Part shown: piece after piece, positions 1 through 6,900 of the stretch
Position numbering within the stretch: position 1 is the first letter of the stretch
Layout: each line of letters starts with the position of its first letter
Assembly (NCBI GenBank): GCA_005884985.1
Contig: VAYK01000095.1
Location: 1-11,383 of the forward strand
DNA: 11,383 nucleotides
From: Actinomycetota bacterium
GTDB lineage: Bacteria; Actinomycetota; Thermoleophilia; Solirubrobacterales; 70-9
Reading direction: 5' to 3'
Made by a program: the position numbers and the translations under genes
Notes under the pieces: generated by a model
What the model saw: the letters and a program-made list of their open reading frames with translations, nothing else
The model's database searches: none
What the model was told of the DNA's origin: nothing

Positions 1-1
1 C

Positions 2-136
2 GCCGGCCTGCCGCTCACCGAGCAGGCGATGCTGCTGGGCCGATACCGCATGGCCGACGCCGACACGCAGCGCTGGGTTCGCGAGACGATTGCCCTGCAC
101 GTGGAACGCCACATCCCAGAGCTGTCGGCACAGTAG
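2..136 (+). CDS. C-terminal end of an unrecognised protein (5' partial)
   Basis: Only the last 44 codons are present, read in the frame that ends at the TAG at 134-136. The tail is charged and probably helical, with the segments RYRMADADTQRW and ETIALHVERHIPEL. I recognise no family motif, so I assign no function. The stop lies 16 bp before the convergent recQ stop, so the two genes face each other tail to tail with almost no spacer. The frame is supported by consistent G/C at third positions and by the absence of stops from the window edge. It could be a chance frame, but the position and the tight convergent junction make a real gene end likely. Confidence 0.6.
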   Translation, partial: AGLPLTEQAMLLGRYRMADADTQRWVRETIALHVERHIPELSAQ

Positions 137-152
137 AAAGCCCGACGGCGAG

Positions 153-2009
153 CTAGGAGCCACGGACTGAGGTGGCGCCGATGGCCGCCGGGTGGCTGGC
201 GACGATCCGCAGCACCTGGTCGGCGTGCCGAGACACGAACGCGGGCCCCACCCCGTGGATCTCCGCGAGGGCCTCAACTCCAGCCGGGCGCGACGCCGCT
301 ATCGCCTCGAGGGTGCGGTTGTGCGCCACCGTGTAGGCGGGCTTGCCGGCCGCCGCGTCCAGGCGCCATGCCTTCAGCGCCTCCAGCAGGCCGGCGTCCG
401 CCGCTGAAAGCTCGGGGGCCGGAGCCGCGGCGGGCCGGCGCGCCCGAGCCGGCCGGATCTCGATCGTCTCGGGGGAGGGCAGCCAGCCTTCCGGGTCGCA
501 GACGTCGCAGCAGCGCCCCTCGGGCCTGCCTGCACGGCGATCCCCGAAGTGGTCGAGGAGGCTGCGGCGACGGCATGTCGTCGAGAAGCTGAAGGCCTCG
601 ACGGCCCGGTAGGCGCGCCAGCCGCGGTCCCTTGCCACCCGGCAGGCTGCGGCGGCGCGTCCTCTGTCCAGTGCGCCGTTCAGGCGGACGCTTAGCCGCC
701 CGGCCGCGGCAGGCTCGACGGTACAGGCGCCGGCGCGCTCGGCGATCGCCAGGCGGATCCGCTCCTCGTCCTGGCGGGGGTTGTCGATCACCAGGGCGCC
801 GTCGGGGTCGGCGACGCGTTCCAGCTGCGCGACATAGACAGCGACCGCCTCGGGGTCGACGCTGCGCTGCTGGTTGAAGCGCACCAAGCGCCCCAGGTCG
901 GAACGCCCGGCGAGCAGCACCGCGCGCGCGGGCCTGCCGTCGCGCCCCGCACGCCCGGCCTCCTGGTAGTAGGCCTCGACGCTGGTCGGGATCGCCCAAT
1001 GCCAGACGGAGCGCACGTCGGCCTTGTCGATGCCCATGCCGAACGCGTTCGTGGCGACGACGACCTCTGCGTCTCCCGACATGAACCGATGCTGCGCGGA
1101 GGCGCGCTCATCTGGGGCCATGCCGGCGTGATATGCGACGACCAGGACCCCCGCCGATCGCAATGACTCGGCCACCTCCTCGCTGTCGCGCCGCGTCCCG
1201 CAGTAGACGATCGCCGGCCGATTCTCCCCCTCCAGCAGGCCGTGCTCCAGCAGGGCGAGCTTGCGCGCCTTCGAGCCCTTGCCCTCGAGGGTCACGGTGT
1301 CGAAGGAGAGGTTCGGGCGGTCGAATCCCGAGCGCACGACCTGCGGCTCCCGCAGGCCCAGGCGGCGTTCGATCTCCCCGGCCACCTCCGCCGTGGCGGT
1401 CGCGGTGCAGGCCATGACCGTCGGGCGGCCGAGTCGCTCGATCGCCTTGGGCAGCCGCAGATAGTCGGGGCGGAAGTCGTGCCCCCATTCCGAGACGCAG
1501 TGCGCCTCGTCGACGGCCAGCAGGTCGACGTCCCTGCTGATCACAGCGTCGAGGAACTCGCTGGACCCGAAGCGCTCCGGCGAGCAGTAGACGACTCGCG
1601 CTCGGCCGTCGCGGACTCGGGCGAGCGCCTCGCGGTTCGCCGCTGCGCTCAGGCCCGAGGCGACCATGACAACCGGATGACCGGCCGTGGTCATCCGGAG
1701 GCACTGGTCCGCCATCAGCGCGATCAGCGGGCTGACCACGACGCTCAGCTGCGGCGAGGCCAGGCCGGGGAGCTGGTAGCAGAGGCTCTTGCCGCCGCCC
1801 GTCGGCATGACGACCAGCGCGTCGCGGCCGTCGAGCGCCGCCTGAACCGCCTCCAGCTGGCCGGGCCGGAAGGCCTCGTGGCCGAGGTGGGCCAGCAGCG
1901 ACTCCGGTTTCCGCGGCCCTCGATAGACACGCGTCGCGTCGCTCGGCCCATCGAACCCCTCGAGTCCGTGCAGCGCCAGGGTTGCCTGCCCTTGCTCGAG
2001 CTGGGCCAT
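153..2009 (-). CDS. recQ: ATP-dependent DNA helicase, RecQ family
   Basis: A 618-residue superfamily 2 helicase that would unwind DNA 3'-5' in recombination and repair in the cytoplasm. Visible motifs are the Q-motif region FRPGQ (47-51), Walker A TGGGKS (70-75), the DEAH box (167-170), TATAT (202-206), motif V TNAFGMGIDKADVR (320-333) and motif VI QEAGRAGRDG (349-358). A zinc-binding element follows: CRR at 479 and a CCDVC cluster at 500-504. The C-terminus (about 535-605) resembles an HRDC domain, with the hairpin IHGVGPAFV. The length is close to E. coli RecQ, but the layout differs: only about 30 residues separate zinc site and HRDC, while about 70 extra residues precede the zinc site, including a winged-helix-like stretch near 415-443. 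The ATG at 2009 is used because an in-frame TAG lies 4 codons upstream; its ribosome site is weak. No clear terminator or promoter is seen in the 121-bp gap upstream. Confidence 0.95.
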   Translation of the reverse strand: MAQLEQGQATLALHGLEGFDGPSDATRVYRGPRKPESLLAHLGHEAFRPGQLEAVQAALDGRDALVVMPTGGGKSLCYQLPGLASPQLSVVVSPLIALMADQCLRMTTAGHPVVMVASGLSAAANREALARVRDGRARVVYCSPERFGSSEFLDAVISRDVDLLAVDEAHCVSEWGHDFRPDYLRLPKAIERLGRPTVMACTATATAEVAGEIERRLGLREPQVVRSGFDRPNLSFDTVTLEGKGSKARKLALLEHGLLEGENRPAIVYCGTRRDSEEVAESLRSAGVLVVAYHAGMAPDERASAQHRFMSGDAEVVVATNAFGMGIDKADVRSVWHWAIPTSVEAYYQEAGRAGRDGRPARAVLLAGRSDLGRLVRFNQQRSVDPEAVAVYVAQLERVADPDGALVIDNPRQDEERIRLAIAERAGACTVEPAAAGRLSVRLNGALDRGRAAAACRVARDRGWRAYRAVEAFSFSTTCRRRSLLDHFGDRRAGRPEGRCCDVCDPEGWLPSPETIEIRPARARRPAAAPAPELSAADAGLLEALKAWRLDAAAGKPAYTVAHNRTLEAIAASRPAGVEALAEIHGVGPAFVSRHADQVLRIVASHPAAIGATSVRGS

Positions 2010-2130
2010 CCCGCAAGCCTAGGGACCGCCCCGGCACCAAATCACGGCAGATGAAGACGAGTTCGGCACCCGGGCGACCCCGCGGCTTCGGTTCGTTCAG
2101 CTCCTCGCGTCCCGTCCTCGCTCAGTGCCT

Positions 2131-3162
2131 CTAATGCCGGCGAACGACCTTGAACAACCACTTGGCGGGGGTTGGATCCTTCATGCCGTTGACGAGGGCT
2201 CGAGCCTTGAACCTGTAGCGGCCCGGCTTCAGGTGCCGGAAGGTCTGCGGCGATCTGCAGTGGGTCCAGCCCCCGGTGTAGAAGCACTGGAAGGAAGCGC
2301 CGTGGACGCTGGAGGCGAAGCGGAAGGTGACCCTGCGTCGGTCCGTTCGGTGCCCTGGATGGCGAGTGAGACGAGTGTTCGGCGGGCTCCCGACGACCGG
2401 GGGCGCGACCTTGAAGGATCGGATCTCGTCATTGGTAACGAAGCAGTCCGCCTCGGCGGCGCAGTCGAAGCGCTCGACGATCCAGTAGTAGGTTCCGGGC
2501 GCCTGGCTCAATGGCTGGGTGAACTGGTACTCGTAGGCGTCTCCTCCGGTTGAGGCAGGCCGGGCGAGCAAGTAGCGATCGGCGAACGTCCCATCGGGTG
2601 CGAGGGCGGTGCTCTTGGCAAGCTCGATGTAGATCCTCGTACCGTCCTGCGTATAGGAGGAGGCGTCCTGGATGGAGAAGGTCATCTGGCCGCCGTACGG
2701 GATCGTCGCGCCGTCCGCCGGTGAGATCTGCGTTGGCGGCGGCAGGGGGTTGAGGGTCAGCGATTGAACTGGGCTGAAGCACTTGGGGTCGGCCTGACTG
2801 CAGTCGTGGTAGACCGCCTGCCAGTAGTACGTGCCGGGCTTATTGGGCCAGTTCGCGTCGGAGCCTCGGCTTGCCTCGTAGACCAGAGGCGGGCCTAAAA
2901 CGGGACCGGCGTGGAAAGTGTCGATGGGGTTGAGGAGCACGCCATCGGTGTCAACCTGGTTGTCCTTCGAGACGTAGAAGTCCATGCGGCTCGGCTGGGG
3001 GATGGCGTTCGTCGACGCCTGGAAGGTGATCTGGTCAACCCGCGCCGTAAACAACGACGCTCCATCGACTGGCGCAACTGGGATCGGGTCGGCGAGCGCC
3101 TGCGGAGCGGTGGCCAGCGCCAGGCTCCCGACCGCGGCGACGATGGCCAGACGGGGCTTCAT
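2131..3162 (-). CDS. secreted protein with three Ig/fibronectin-like domains
   Basis: 343 residues. The N-terminus is a Sec signal peptide: MKPR, a hydrophobic core, then ALA-DP, predicting cleavage after residue 24. Three beta-rich modules follow. Modules 1 and 2 (about 26-137 and 143-252) share the layout 'SPADGATI'-like start, then PGTYYW at 109-114 and 222-227, then a close Cys pair (C121/C128, C234/C240), so they look like an internal duplication. Module 3 (about 258-339) is a different type, with GASFQC, a second Cys in HCRSP, L-x-PG-x-Y-x-F, and DPTPA; repeats of this kind are common in secreted proteins of Thermoleophilia. C293 and C302 form its pair. Each module may hold one disulfide, which fits export. 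The gene starts 28 bp after the upstream membrane-protein gene and is probably cotranscribed. A weak GAGG lies 11 nt before the ATG. No enzyme motif is seen; a surface or binding role is inference. Confidence 0.82.
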   Translation of the reverse strand: MKPRLAIVAAVGSLALATAPQALADPIPVAPVDGASLFTARVDQITFQASTNAIPQPSRMDFYVSKDNQVDTDGVLLNPIDTFHAGPVLGPPLVYEASRGSDANWPNKPGTYYWQAVYHDCSQADPKCFSPVQSLTLNPLPPPTQISPADGATIPYGGQMTFSIQDASSYTQDGTRIYIELAKSTALAPDGTFADRYLLARPASTGGDAYEYQFTQPLSQAPGTYYWIVERFDCAAEADCFVTNDEIRSFKVAPPVVGSPPNTRLTRHPGHRTDRRRVTFRFASSVHGASFQCFYTGGWTHCRSPQTFRHLKPGRYRFKARALVNGMKDPTPAKWLFKVVRRH

Positions 3163-3190
3163 GGATGAGCCGACCTCAGCCTTCCCCTGC

Positions 3191-4414
3191 TCAGCCTCCG
3201 GAACCGCTTCCGGGCTTGGGCAGCGACTGGACGGGGGTGGGCAGCGAGTGGACCGGGTCGGGCTTGGGATTCGGAGCGGGCTGGGGCTGCGGCGCGGGGG
3301 CAGACGTGGGGGCGGGGGCGGGGGCCGCTTGGGGAGCCGGCGGAGGCGGCGGAGGCGGGACCTTCGACGCAGTCAGTGCGGTCCGGCCTCCTGCCTGCGG
3401 CGCGGCGCTCGCGACCGCGCCCTTGTCGCTCTGGGTCTGCTCATGTGCCGTTGACCTGTGGTGTGCACGGTGCCCCGCGCCGTGGGCTTGGGCCGGCCGC
3501 GGTTCCCGCGAGATGTGGCCCAGGGCCGCGAGGGAAAGCCCGGGGGCGCTAGCGACGGCGCCGCTCTGAGCGCTCGCGGAGTCCGAAGGCCCACCGCCGT
3601 GGGTAGCGACCAAGATCGCCGTGACTCCAGCGGCGACAAACGCTGTCGCGGCGATCGCGGCTGCCCTGGGCAACCGAGGGCCCGCCCAGGGCCGCGCCCG
3701 CTCCGTCGTGCTCTCCTCGCCGGCAAGCTGCGCCCACCGCGGCTGCGCCTCCTGCCTCTTGGGCTTCGGAGCCCCGACCGGCTCAGGCTCGAGCTCGAGC
3801 CTCCACTCGCCGATGGCCCTCTGGAACCGACTCGAGATCCGGTTCCAGTGCCGCGCTCCCTCGCCTGCGGCCCTCGCCCGAGTCCGGGCCGACAGCCGCC
3901 TGGCGAGTCGGTCGCGCTGATCCCGGTAGAAGATGAACATCGTGACCACCTCGACCATCGGCCCAGAGCCCCACGGCTGAGTCCATGCTGCGGGTGTGTC
4001 ACCGTTGCGAGGGGGCGACCCGCCGTGCGGCGCTGAAGGGCTGTCCCTGAGGCCGACCCGCCCGGCCAGGTGCTCGGACTCCAGGTCGATGAGCCTCGTG
4101 ATCAGGATCAGATCGCGGTAGCGATCACGCCGGCGCCAGTAGGGGCGGCATAGGCGTGCCCCTATAGCGCGACGTTCACCGTCGAGCATCAGGAACGCGG
4201 CACTGTTTGCGCGGGTCCGGGGATCGCGCGCCTCACGGGCCGCCTCCTCTGGGATTTGCGCCTCGATCTGCTCGGCGCGGGCGCGCTCGAATGCGGCACA
4301 CATCTTCTTCTCGAGCCCTGGCGGCATGAGCTCCCGTGGCGCCACGACCGCCGGTTCGGGCCCGGTCCTCATATGCAGCCGAGGCGCGAAGCGCCAGAGC
4401 TCTTTGGCCCTCAT
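3191..4414 (-). CDS. single-pass membrane protein with Pro-rich extracellular tail
   Basis: 407 residues of no family I recognise. Residues 1-245 are hydrophilic, rich in Arg and Glu, and probably cytoplasmic, with helical stretches such as the one from ERARAEQIEAQ onward and a basic region with WRRRDRYRDL. One hydrophobic segment spans about 251-271. The rest, about 135 residues, is low-complexity Ala/Pro/Ser/His, with a run of seven prolines near 353-359, AP/QP repeats, and the pair VHSLPTP and VQSLPKP near the end. A tail of this kind often spans the cell wall. I chose the ATG at 4412-4414 because GGGGAG sits 5 nt upstream; an ATG 39 bp further upstream has no such site. The layout (cytoplasmic domain, one helix, outer tail) recalls anti-sigma factors or wall-spanning sensors, but no ZAS or sigma-binding motif is seen. 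It precedes the secreted Ig-like gene by 28 bp. Confidence 0.72.
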   Translation of the reverse strand: MRAKELWRFAPRLHMRTGPEPAVVAPRELMPPGLEKKMCAAFERARAEQIEAQIPEEAAREARDPRTRANSAAFLMLDGERRAIGARLCRPYWRRRDRYRDLILITRLIDLESEHLAGRVGLRDSPSAPHGGSPPRNGDTPAAWTQPWGSGPMVEVVTMFIFYRDQRDRLARRLSARTRARAAGEGARHWNRISSRFQRAIGEWRLELEPEPVGAPKPKRQEAQPRWAQLAGEESTTERARPWAGPRLPRAAAIAATAFVAAGVTAILVATHGGGPSDSASAQSGAVASAPGLSLAALGHISREPRPAQAHGAGHRAHHRSTAHEQTQSDKGAVASAAPQAGGRTALTASKVPPPPPPPAPQAAPAPAPTSAPAPQPQPAPNPKPDPVHSLPTPVQSLPKPGSGSGG

Positions 4415-4419
4415 ACAAT

Positions 4420-4425
4420 CTCCCC
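4420..4425 (-). promoter_or_regulatory. ribosome binding site that decides the start of the membrane-protein gene
   Basis: On the minus strand this reads GGGGAG with a 5-nt spacer to the ATG at 4414. It is the only good Shine-Dalgarno near either candidate start, and it favours the 407-residue product over a 420-residue one starting at 4453. Confidence 0.6.
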
Positions 4426-4450
4426 GGGGAAGTACGGCCGATAAGGGGGG

Positions 4451-4517
4451 CACCCTGCCTTAGGAGTCAGCCGGGTGAGCGTCCGTTCAGACGTCCGTGG
4501 GTTACTCCGTCGTAACC
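4451..4517 (-). promoter_or_regulatory. leader/operator region with inverted and direct repeats
   Basis: This lies upstream of the Pro-rich membrane-protein gene. It holds a perfect 6-bp inverted repeat, GGTTAC-N6-GTAACC (4500-4517), two copies of CGTCCGT (4480-4486 and 4492-4498, 12 bp apart), and a 5-bp stem CACCC/GGGTG (4451-4455 with 4473-4477). The elements fall between the candidate -10 box and the start codon. That would fit an operator or a structured leader, but no known riboswitch or repressor consensus is recognised. Confidence 0.3.
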
Positions 4518-4528
4518 GATTGCGCGTC

Positions 4529-4534
4529 AGTGTA
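4529..4534 (-). promoter_or_regulatory. candidate -10 box for the membrane-protein/Ig-like unit
   Basis: The minus strand reads TACACT, a 4-of-6 match to TATAAT, about 115 bp before the start at 4414. The sequence 17 bp upstream of it (TCGACT) is a poor -35. The 248-bp gap 4415-4662 holds no open frame that looks coding, so a promoter for the downstream unit is expected within it. Confidence 0.3.
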
Positions 4535-4638
4535 GCCCGGTCGTGGGGCAAAGTCGATACCTGAAATCGGGGGTCGCCGGACAATCTCCCGGACCGCGAC
4601 CTCGGCCTCGGATGTACCACAAGAGGGCCCTTCGCGGG

Positions 4639-4652
4639 GAGCGGTCCCGCTC
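4639..4652 (-). terminator. possible weak terminator after the metallophosphoesterase gene
   Basis: A short hairpin, GAGCGG-TC-CCGCTC, begins 10 bp after the stop of the metallophosphoesterase gene. There is no T-run after it, and the stem is only 5-6 bp, so its activity is uncertain. Confidence 0.25.
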
Positions 4653-4662
4653 GGAGGCGCGG

Positions 4663-5490
4663 CTAGCGGGCGATGCGCCGCGCCCGTGAGAGGAGCCTGC
4701 GGAGCGGGCGCGACCAGGCCTTCCAGCGGGTTGGGCGCAGGTGGTACGACCTGGTTGGAAGACCCCGCCGACGCAGCATCCGTCGGCCGCCCTCGATGTC
4801 GTAAGGGATCGCGTGGAAAGTGGCCTCCCCCCGCTCGAGGTCGAGCAGCATGAAGCGCGCCAGCGCCAGGCGCTCACGCGACTGCCCCACGGCACCGGGG
4901 TTGAGCAGCCAGGCGCGGGAGCCGTTTAGGGCGACCGCACTCGCTGGGGCCGGCTCCAGCGAGGTCTTCCACGTCTCTGGGGCCGGCTCCAGCGACGTGG
5001 AAGAGCCGTCACTGGCAAAGGCGAGGTGCGTGTGTCCGACTACCAGGACCTTGGCGCCCGGATGCTCGTGCGCCAGGCGCCCGAGCTGGACAGTGGCTTG
5101 ATTGACGCGCAAGACGTACTCCTCCGGATCGTCCAGCGACCCGTGCGCTACCACGACGCCACCCGCCCCCTCGGCGCGACGCGGGAGCGAGGCGAGGTAT
5201 GCCCGAGCATCGTCGGAGAGGGCCTCCCGGGTCCAGCGCATGCTGCGGCGCGCGAGCCGCACGCAGCGCTCCTCCGAGAGCTCCCCCAGGGCCATGAGGT
5301 CGTGGTTGCCGGCCACGCAGATCGGCTCGAGACGAGCCACCATCTCGACGCACTCGTTCGGCTGCGCCCCGTAGCCGACCAGGTCGCCGGCGCAGAGGTA
5401 GCGGTCCACGCCGATCCGGCCAAGTTCGGCGGTCACCGCCTCTAGCGCCTGGACGTTGCCGTGGATGTCCGCGAGGACGCCGTAGCGCAT
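4663..5490 (-). CDS. calcineurin-like metallophosphoesterase (YfcE/MJ0936-type)
   Basis: 275 residues of the metallophosphatase superfamily, with the metal-site motifs in order: DIHGN (8-12), GDLVGYG (35-41), GNHD (61-64), AHGS (115-118), GHTH (152-155) and NPGAVGQ (197-203). These ligate two divalent metals and predict cytoplasmic phosphodiester or phosphomonoester hydrolysis; the substrate is unknown. About 41 residues separate GHTH from NPG, against the 15-20 I expect for the family. The excess coincides with a repeat-encoded insert (about 163-182) in which TSLEPAP occurs twice. The C-terminal 35 residues are strongly basic. The gene begins 6 bp after the stop of the ATP-grasp gene, so the two are almost certainly one transcript. 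The start gives DIHGN at the usual distance from the N-terminus, although the ribosome site is weak. Confidence 0.92.
   Translation of the reverse strand: MRYGVLADIHGNVQALEAVTAELGRIGVDRYLCAGDLVGYGAQPNECVEMVARLEPICVAGNHDLMALGELSEERCVRLARRSMRWTREALSDDARAYLASLPRRAEGAGGVVVAHGSLDDPEEYVLRVNQATVQLGRLAHEHPGAKVLVVGHTHLAFASDGSSTSLEPAPETWKTSLEPAPASAVALNGSRAWLLNPGAVGQSRERLALARFMLLDLERGEATFHAIPYDIEGGRRMLRRRGLPTRSYHLRPTRWKAWSRPLRRLLSRARRIAR
4944..5009. repeat. compound palindromic repeat (A-B-A-B') inserted in frame in a coding region
   Basis: Unit A, 19 bp (CTGGGGCCGGCTCCAGCGA), occurs identically at 4944-4962 and 4977-4995. A is followed first by B (4963-4976) and then by B' (4996-5009), which is close to the reverse complement of B. 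As a result 4966-5003 is a 38-bp near-perfect palindrome: perfect 10-bp arms CTTCCACGTC and GACGTGGAAG enclose a copy of A that is itself nearly palindromic, with only two mismatched pairs in the whole 38 bp. With further mismatches the symmetry extends to 4963-5006. The repeat lies inside the metallophosphoesterase gene and encodes TSLEPAP twice, around ETWK. No second copy is seen elsewhere in the window. Confidence 0.8.
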
Positions 5491-5496
5491 CGCGCA

Positions 5497-6798
5497 TCAC
5501 GCTAGCCGCCGGCCTGCCCGGAGGCGCCCCGCCAGGCGCGAGAGCAACCACCGCGCCGGGGGCATCGGATCGTCCAGGGTCACGCCGGACTTGGCCTCGG
5601 CCGAGAGCGCCCAGGGCAGCCAACGCCGCAGCGGGATGCCAGCCTGGCGCGCGGCCCGAGCGTCATCGCGGTGGTAGACCCAGCGGACGCCGGCGCGCGC
5701 ACGGCGCAGCGGTCCGCGAGGAAGCCCCATCAGATCCCGATAGACCAGCGCCGGCAGATTGACTCCCGCCCGCGCGCCCGGGTGGTGCCAGAGGTTGAAG
5801 CGCGGATTCACCTCCAGGAGCCGCAACTCCCCGGCCGGATCGCGCTTGAAGTCGAGCTTCGCCACGCCGCACAAGCCGAGCCGACTGACTAGTTCCCGCC
5901 CCAGCCGGCCTACGTCGGGGGCATCGGTGATCTCGAGCGCTGTGCTGAAGCCGTACGCGGCCGGATAGGTGCGGATCTTCCGCCCGGTGAACTCGCCGAC
6001 CACTTCACCCGACTCGTCGACGTAGACGTGATAGCTCTCCACGCGCGTCTCAGGGCCTGGGACGAGCTTCTGGACGATCACATCGAAGCCCGCATCCGCA
6101 AAGCGCGGCCATATCGCACTCAGCTCGCGCTGGGTGTCGGCTCGCAACGCTTTCGCGCGGCCCGCGATCGGCACCCATGTTGCCATCTGGCGCGTCACCG
6201 GCTTGACGATGACAGGGAAGGACAGGCCGAGGTCTCGGGGATCCACCTCGCCGGGGGACACGTGCCTGCTCTCCGGGACCGGGAGGGCAAGCCGGTCGGC
6301 GAGCGCCTGGAAGCGACGCTTGTCGACCAGATCCTCGACGAGCTGCGCATCGGGGACAACGAAACGGAAGGCCCCTCGAAGACGCTCGCGGCTGCGCGAG
6401 ACAAGCAAGAGGTCCCAGTCGCCCTCGTAGAAGAGCGCTGGCTGCTCCGGCTCAGCGGAGCCGAAGCGCATGAGCCGCTCGAGCAGGACCGCCGGCTCTC
6501 TCCAGGGATCCGCCCACTCGATGACGGCTCGGGTGAAGCGCGAGTAGCGCGTGCTCCGTCCCGGCTGGGCTACGACGGCACAGCCGATGCCGCCCAAGCC
6601 CAGCGGCCGGACGAGATCCATGCCGCCGATCACGCAGGCGAGCCCGCCTGGCACGATCGCCGTTTGCCTCACCCTCCGGCGCCGGGCGAACCCAGAGGCG
6701 AGCGATTCCCGGGCCCGCTCCCTGGCGGTACGCGAGCGCGGGAACGGCTCCTCCCGTAGCTGCTCCCGGCTCGGCATCCCTGCCGCACGCTGATCCAT
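5497..6798 (-). CDS. ATP-grasp domain protein (carboxylate-amine ligase-like)
   Basis: 433 residues. The N-terminal fold begins at about 46 (TAIVPGG, then GMDLVRPLGLGGIGCAVV), matching the pre-ATP-grasp domain of carbamoyl-phosphate-synthase-like ligases. The ATP-grasp part includes DKRRF (159-163), FPVIVKPV (194-201) with the ATP-binding Lys199, IVQKLVPGPE (241-250), KLDF (314-317) and LEVNPRFN (328-335), whose Glu and Asn would bind magnesium. Such enzymes join a carboxylate to an amine through an acyl-phosphate; the substrate cannot be read from sequence. Homologues often sit in cell-surface or polysaccharide gene clusters. The first 44 residues are Arg-rich and poorly family-like, and neither the ATG at 6798 nor Met8 has a clear ribosome site, so the true start may lie further in. 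It is followed after 6 bp by the metallophosphoesterase gene, suggesting a shared pathway. Confidence 0.88.
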   Translation of the reverse strand: MDQRAAGMPSREQLREEPFPRSRTARERARESLASGFARRRRVRQTAIVPGGLACVIGGMDLVRPLGLGGIGCAVVAQPGRSTRYSRFTRAVIEWADPWREPAVLLERLMRFGSAEPEQPALFYEGDWDLLLVSRSRERLRGAFRFVVPDAQLVEDLVDKRRFQALADRLALPVPESRHVSPGEVDPRDLGLSFPVIVKPVTRQMATWVPIAGRAKALRADTQRELSAIWPRFADAGFDVIVQKLVPGPETRVESYHVYVDESGEVVGEFTGRKIRTYPAAYGFSTALEITDAPDVGRLGRELVSRLGLCGVAKLDFKRDPAGELRLLEVNPRFNLWHHPGARAGVNLPALVYRDLMGLPRGPLRRARAGVRWVYHRDDARAARQAGIPLRRWLPWALSAEAKSGVTLDDPMPPARWLLSRLAGRLRAGRRLA

Positions 6799-6843
6799 AA
6801 GCCAAGGGTTCCCGCGATTGGGCGTCTTAAGCCAGCATGGGCG

Positions 6844-6872
6844 ATGTTAGCGTTTTGTATTGAACTGGCGAA
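6844..6872 (-). promoter_or_regulatory. candidate promoter for the ATP-grasp/phosphoesterase unit
   Basis: The minus strand reads TTCGCC (6867-6872), a 17-bp spacer, then TAACAT (6844-6849), which would give a leader of about 40 nt. The -35 match is poor. It lies in the divergent region next to the riboswitch promoter on the other strand. Confidence 0.25.
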
Positions 6873-6891
6873 TGTCGTCCTAGCGTCCTGT

Positions 6892-6897
6892 TAGTAT
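6892..6897 (+). promoter_or_regulatory. candidate -10 box for the riboswitch transcript
   Basis: TAGTAT matches TATAAT at 4 of 6 positions and predicts a transcript start near 6903, just where the riboswitch aptamer begins. No convincing -35 is seen at normal spacing, so the call rests mainly on position. Confidence 0.4.
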
Positions 6898-6900
6898 GCC

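Noticed and set aside
1108..2054. Long open frames on both strands within recQ (310 residues minus, 270 residues plus)
   Set aside because: They are shadows caused by high GC. RecQ has every helicase motif in its frame, and the others have no recognisable motif.
3280..3360. GGAGGCGG/GGGGGC runs that look like a tandem DNA repeat
   Set aside because: They encode the poly-Pro and Ala-Pro stretch of the membrane-protein tail; low-complexity coding explains them.
4424..4431. CCCCGGGG palindrome near a start codon as an operator
   Set aside because: It is short, likely by chance at this GC content, and overlaps the ribosome site.
4415..4453. Longer N-terminus of the Pro-rich membrane protein from an ATG at 4453
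   Set aside because: There is no ribosome site before it, while GGGGAG lies 5 nt before the ATG at 4414.
6028..6759. Plus-strand open frame opposite the ATP-grasp gene (243 residues)
   Set aside because: It is antisense to conserved ATP-grasp motifs and has no supporting signal.
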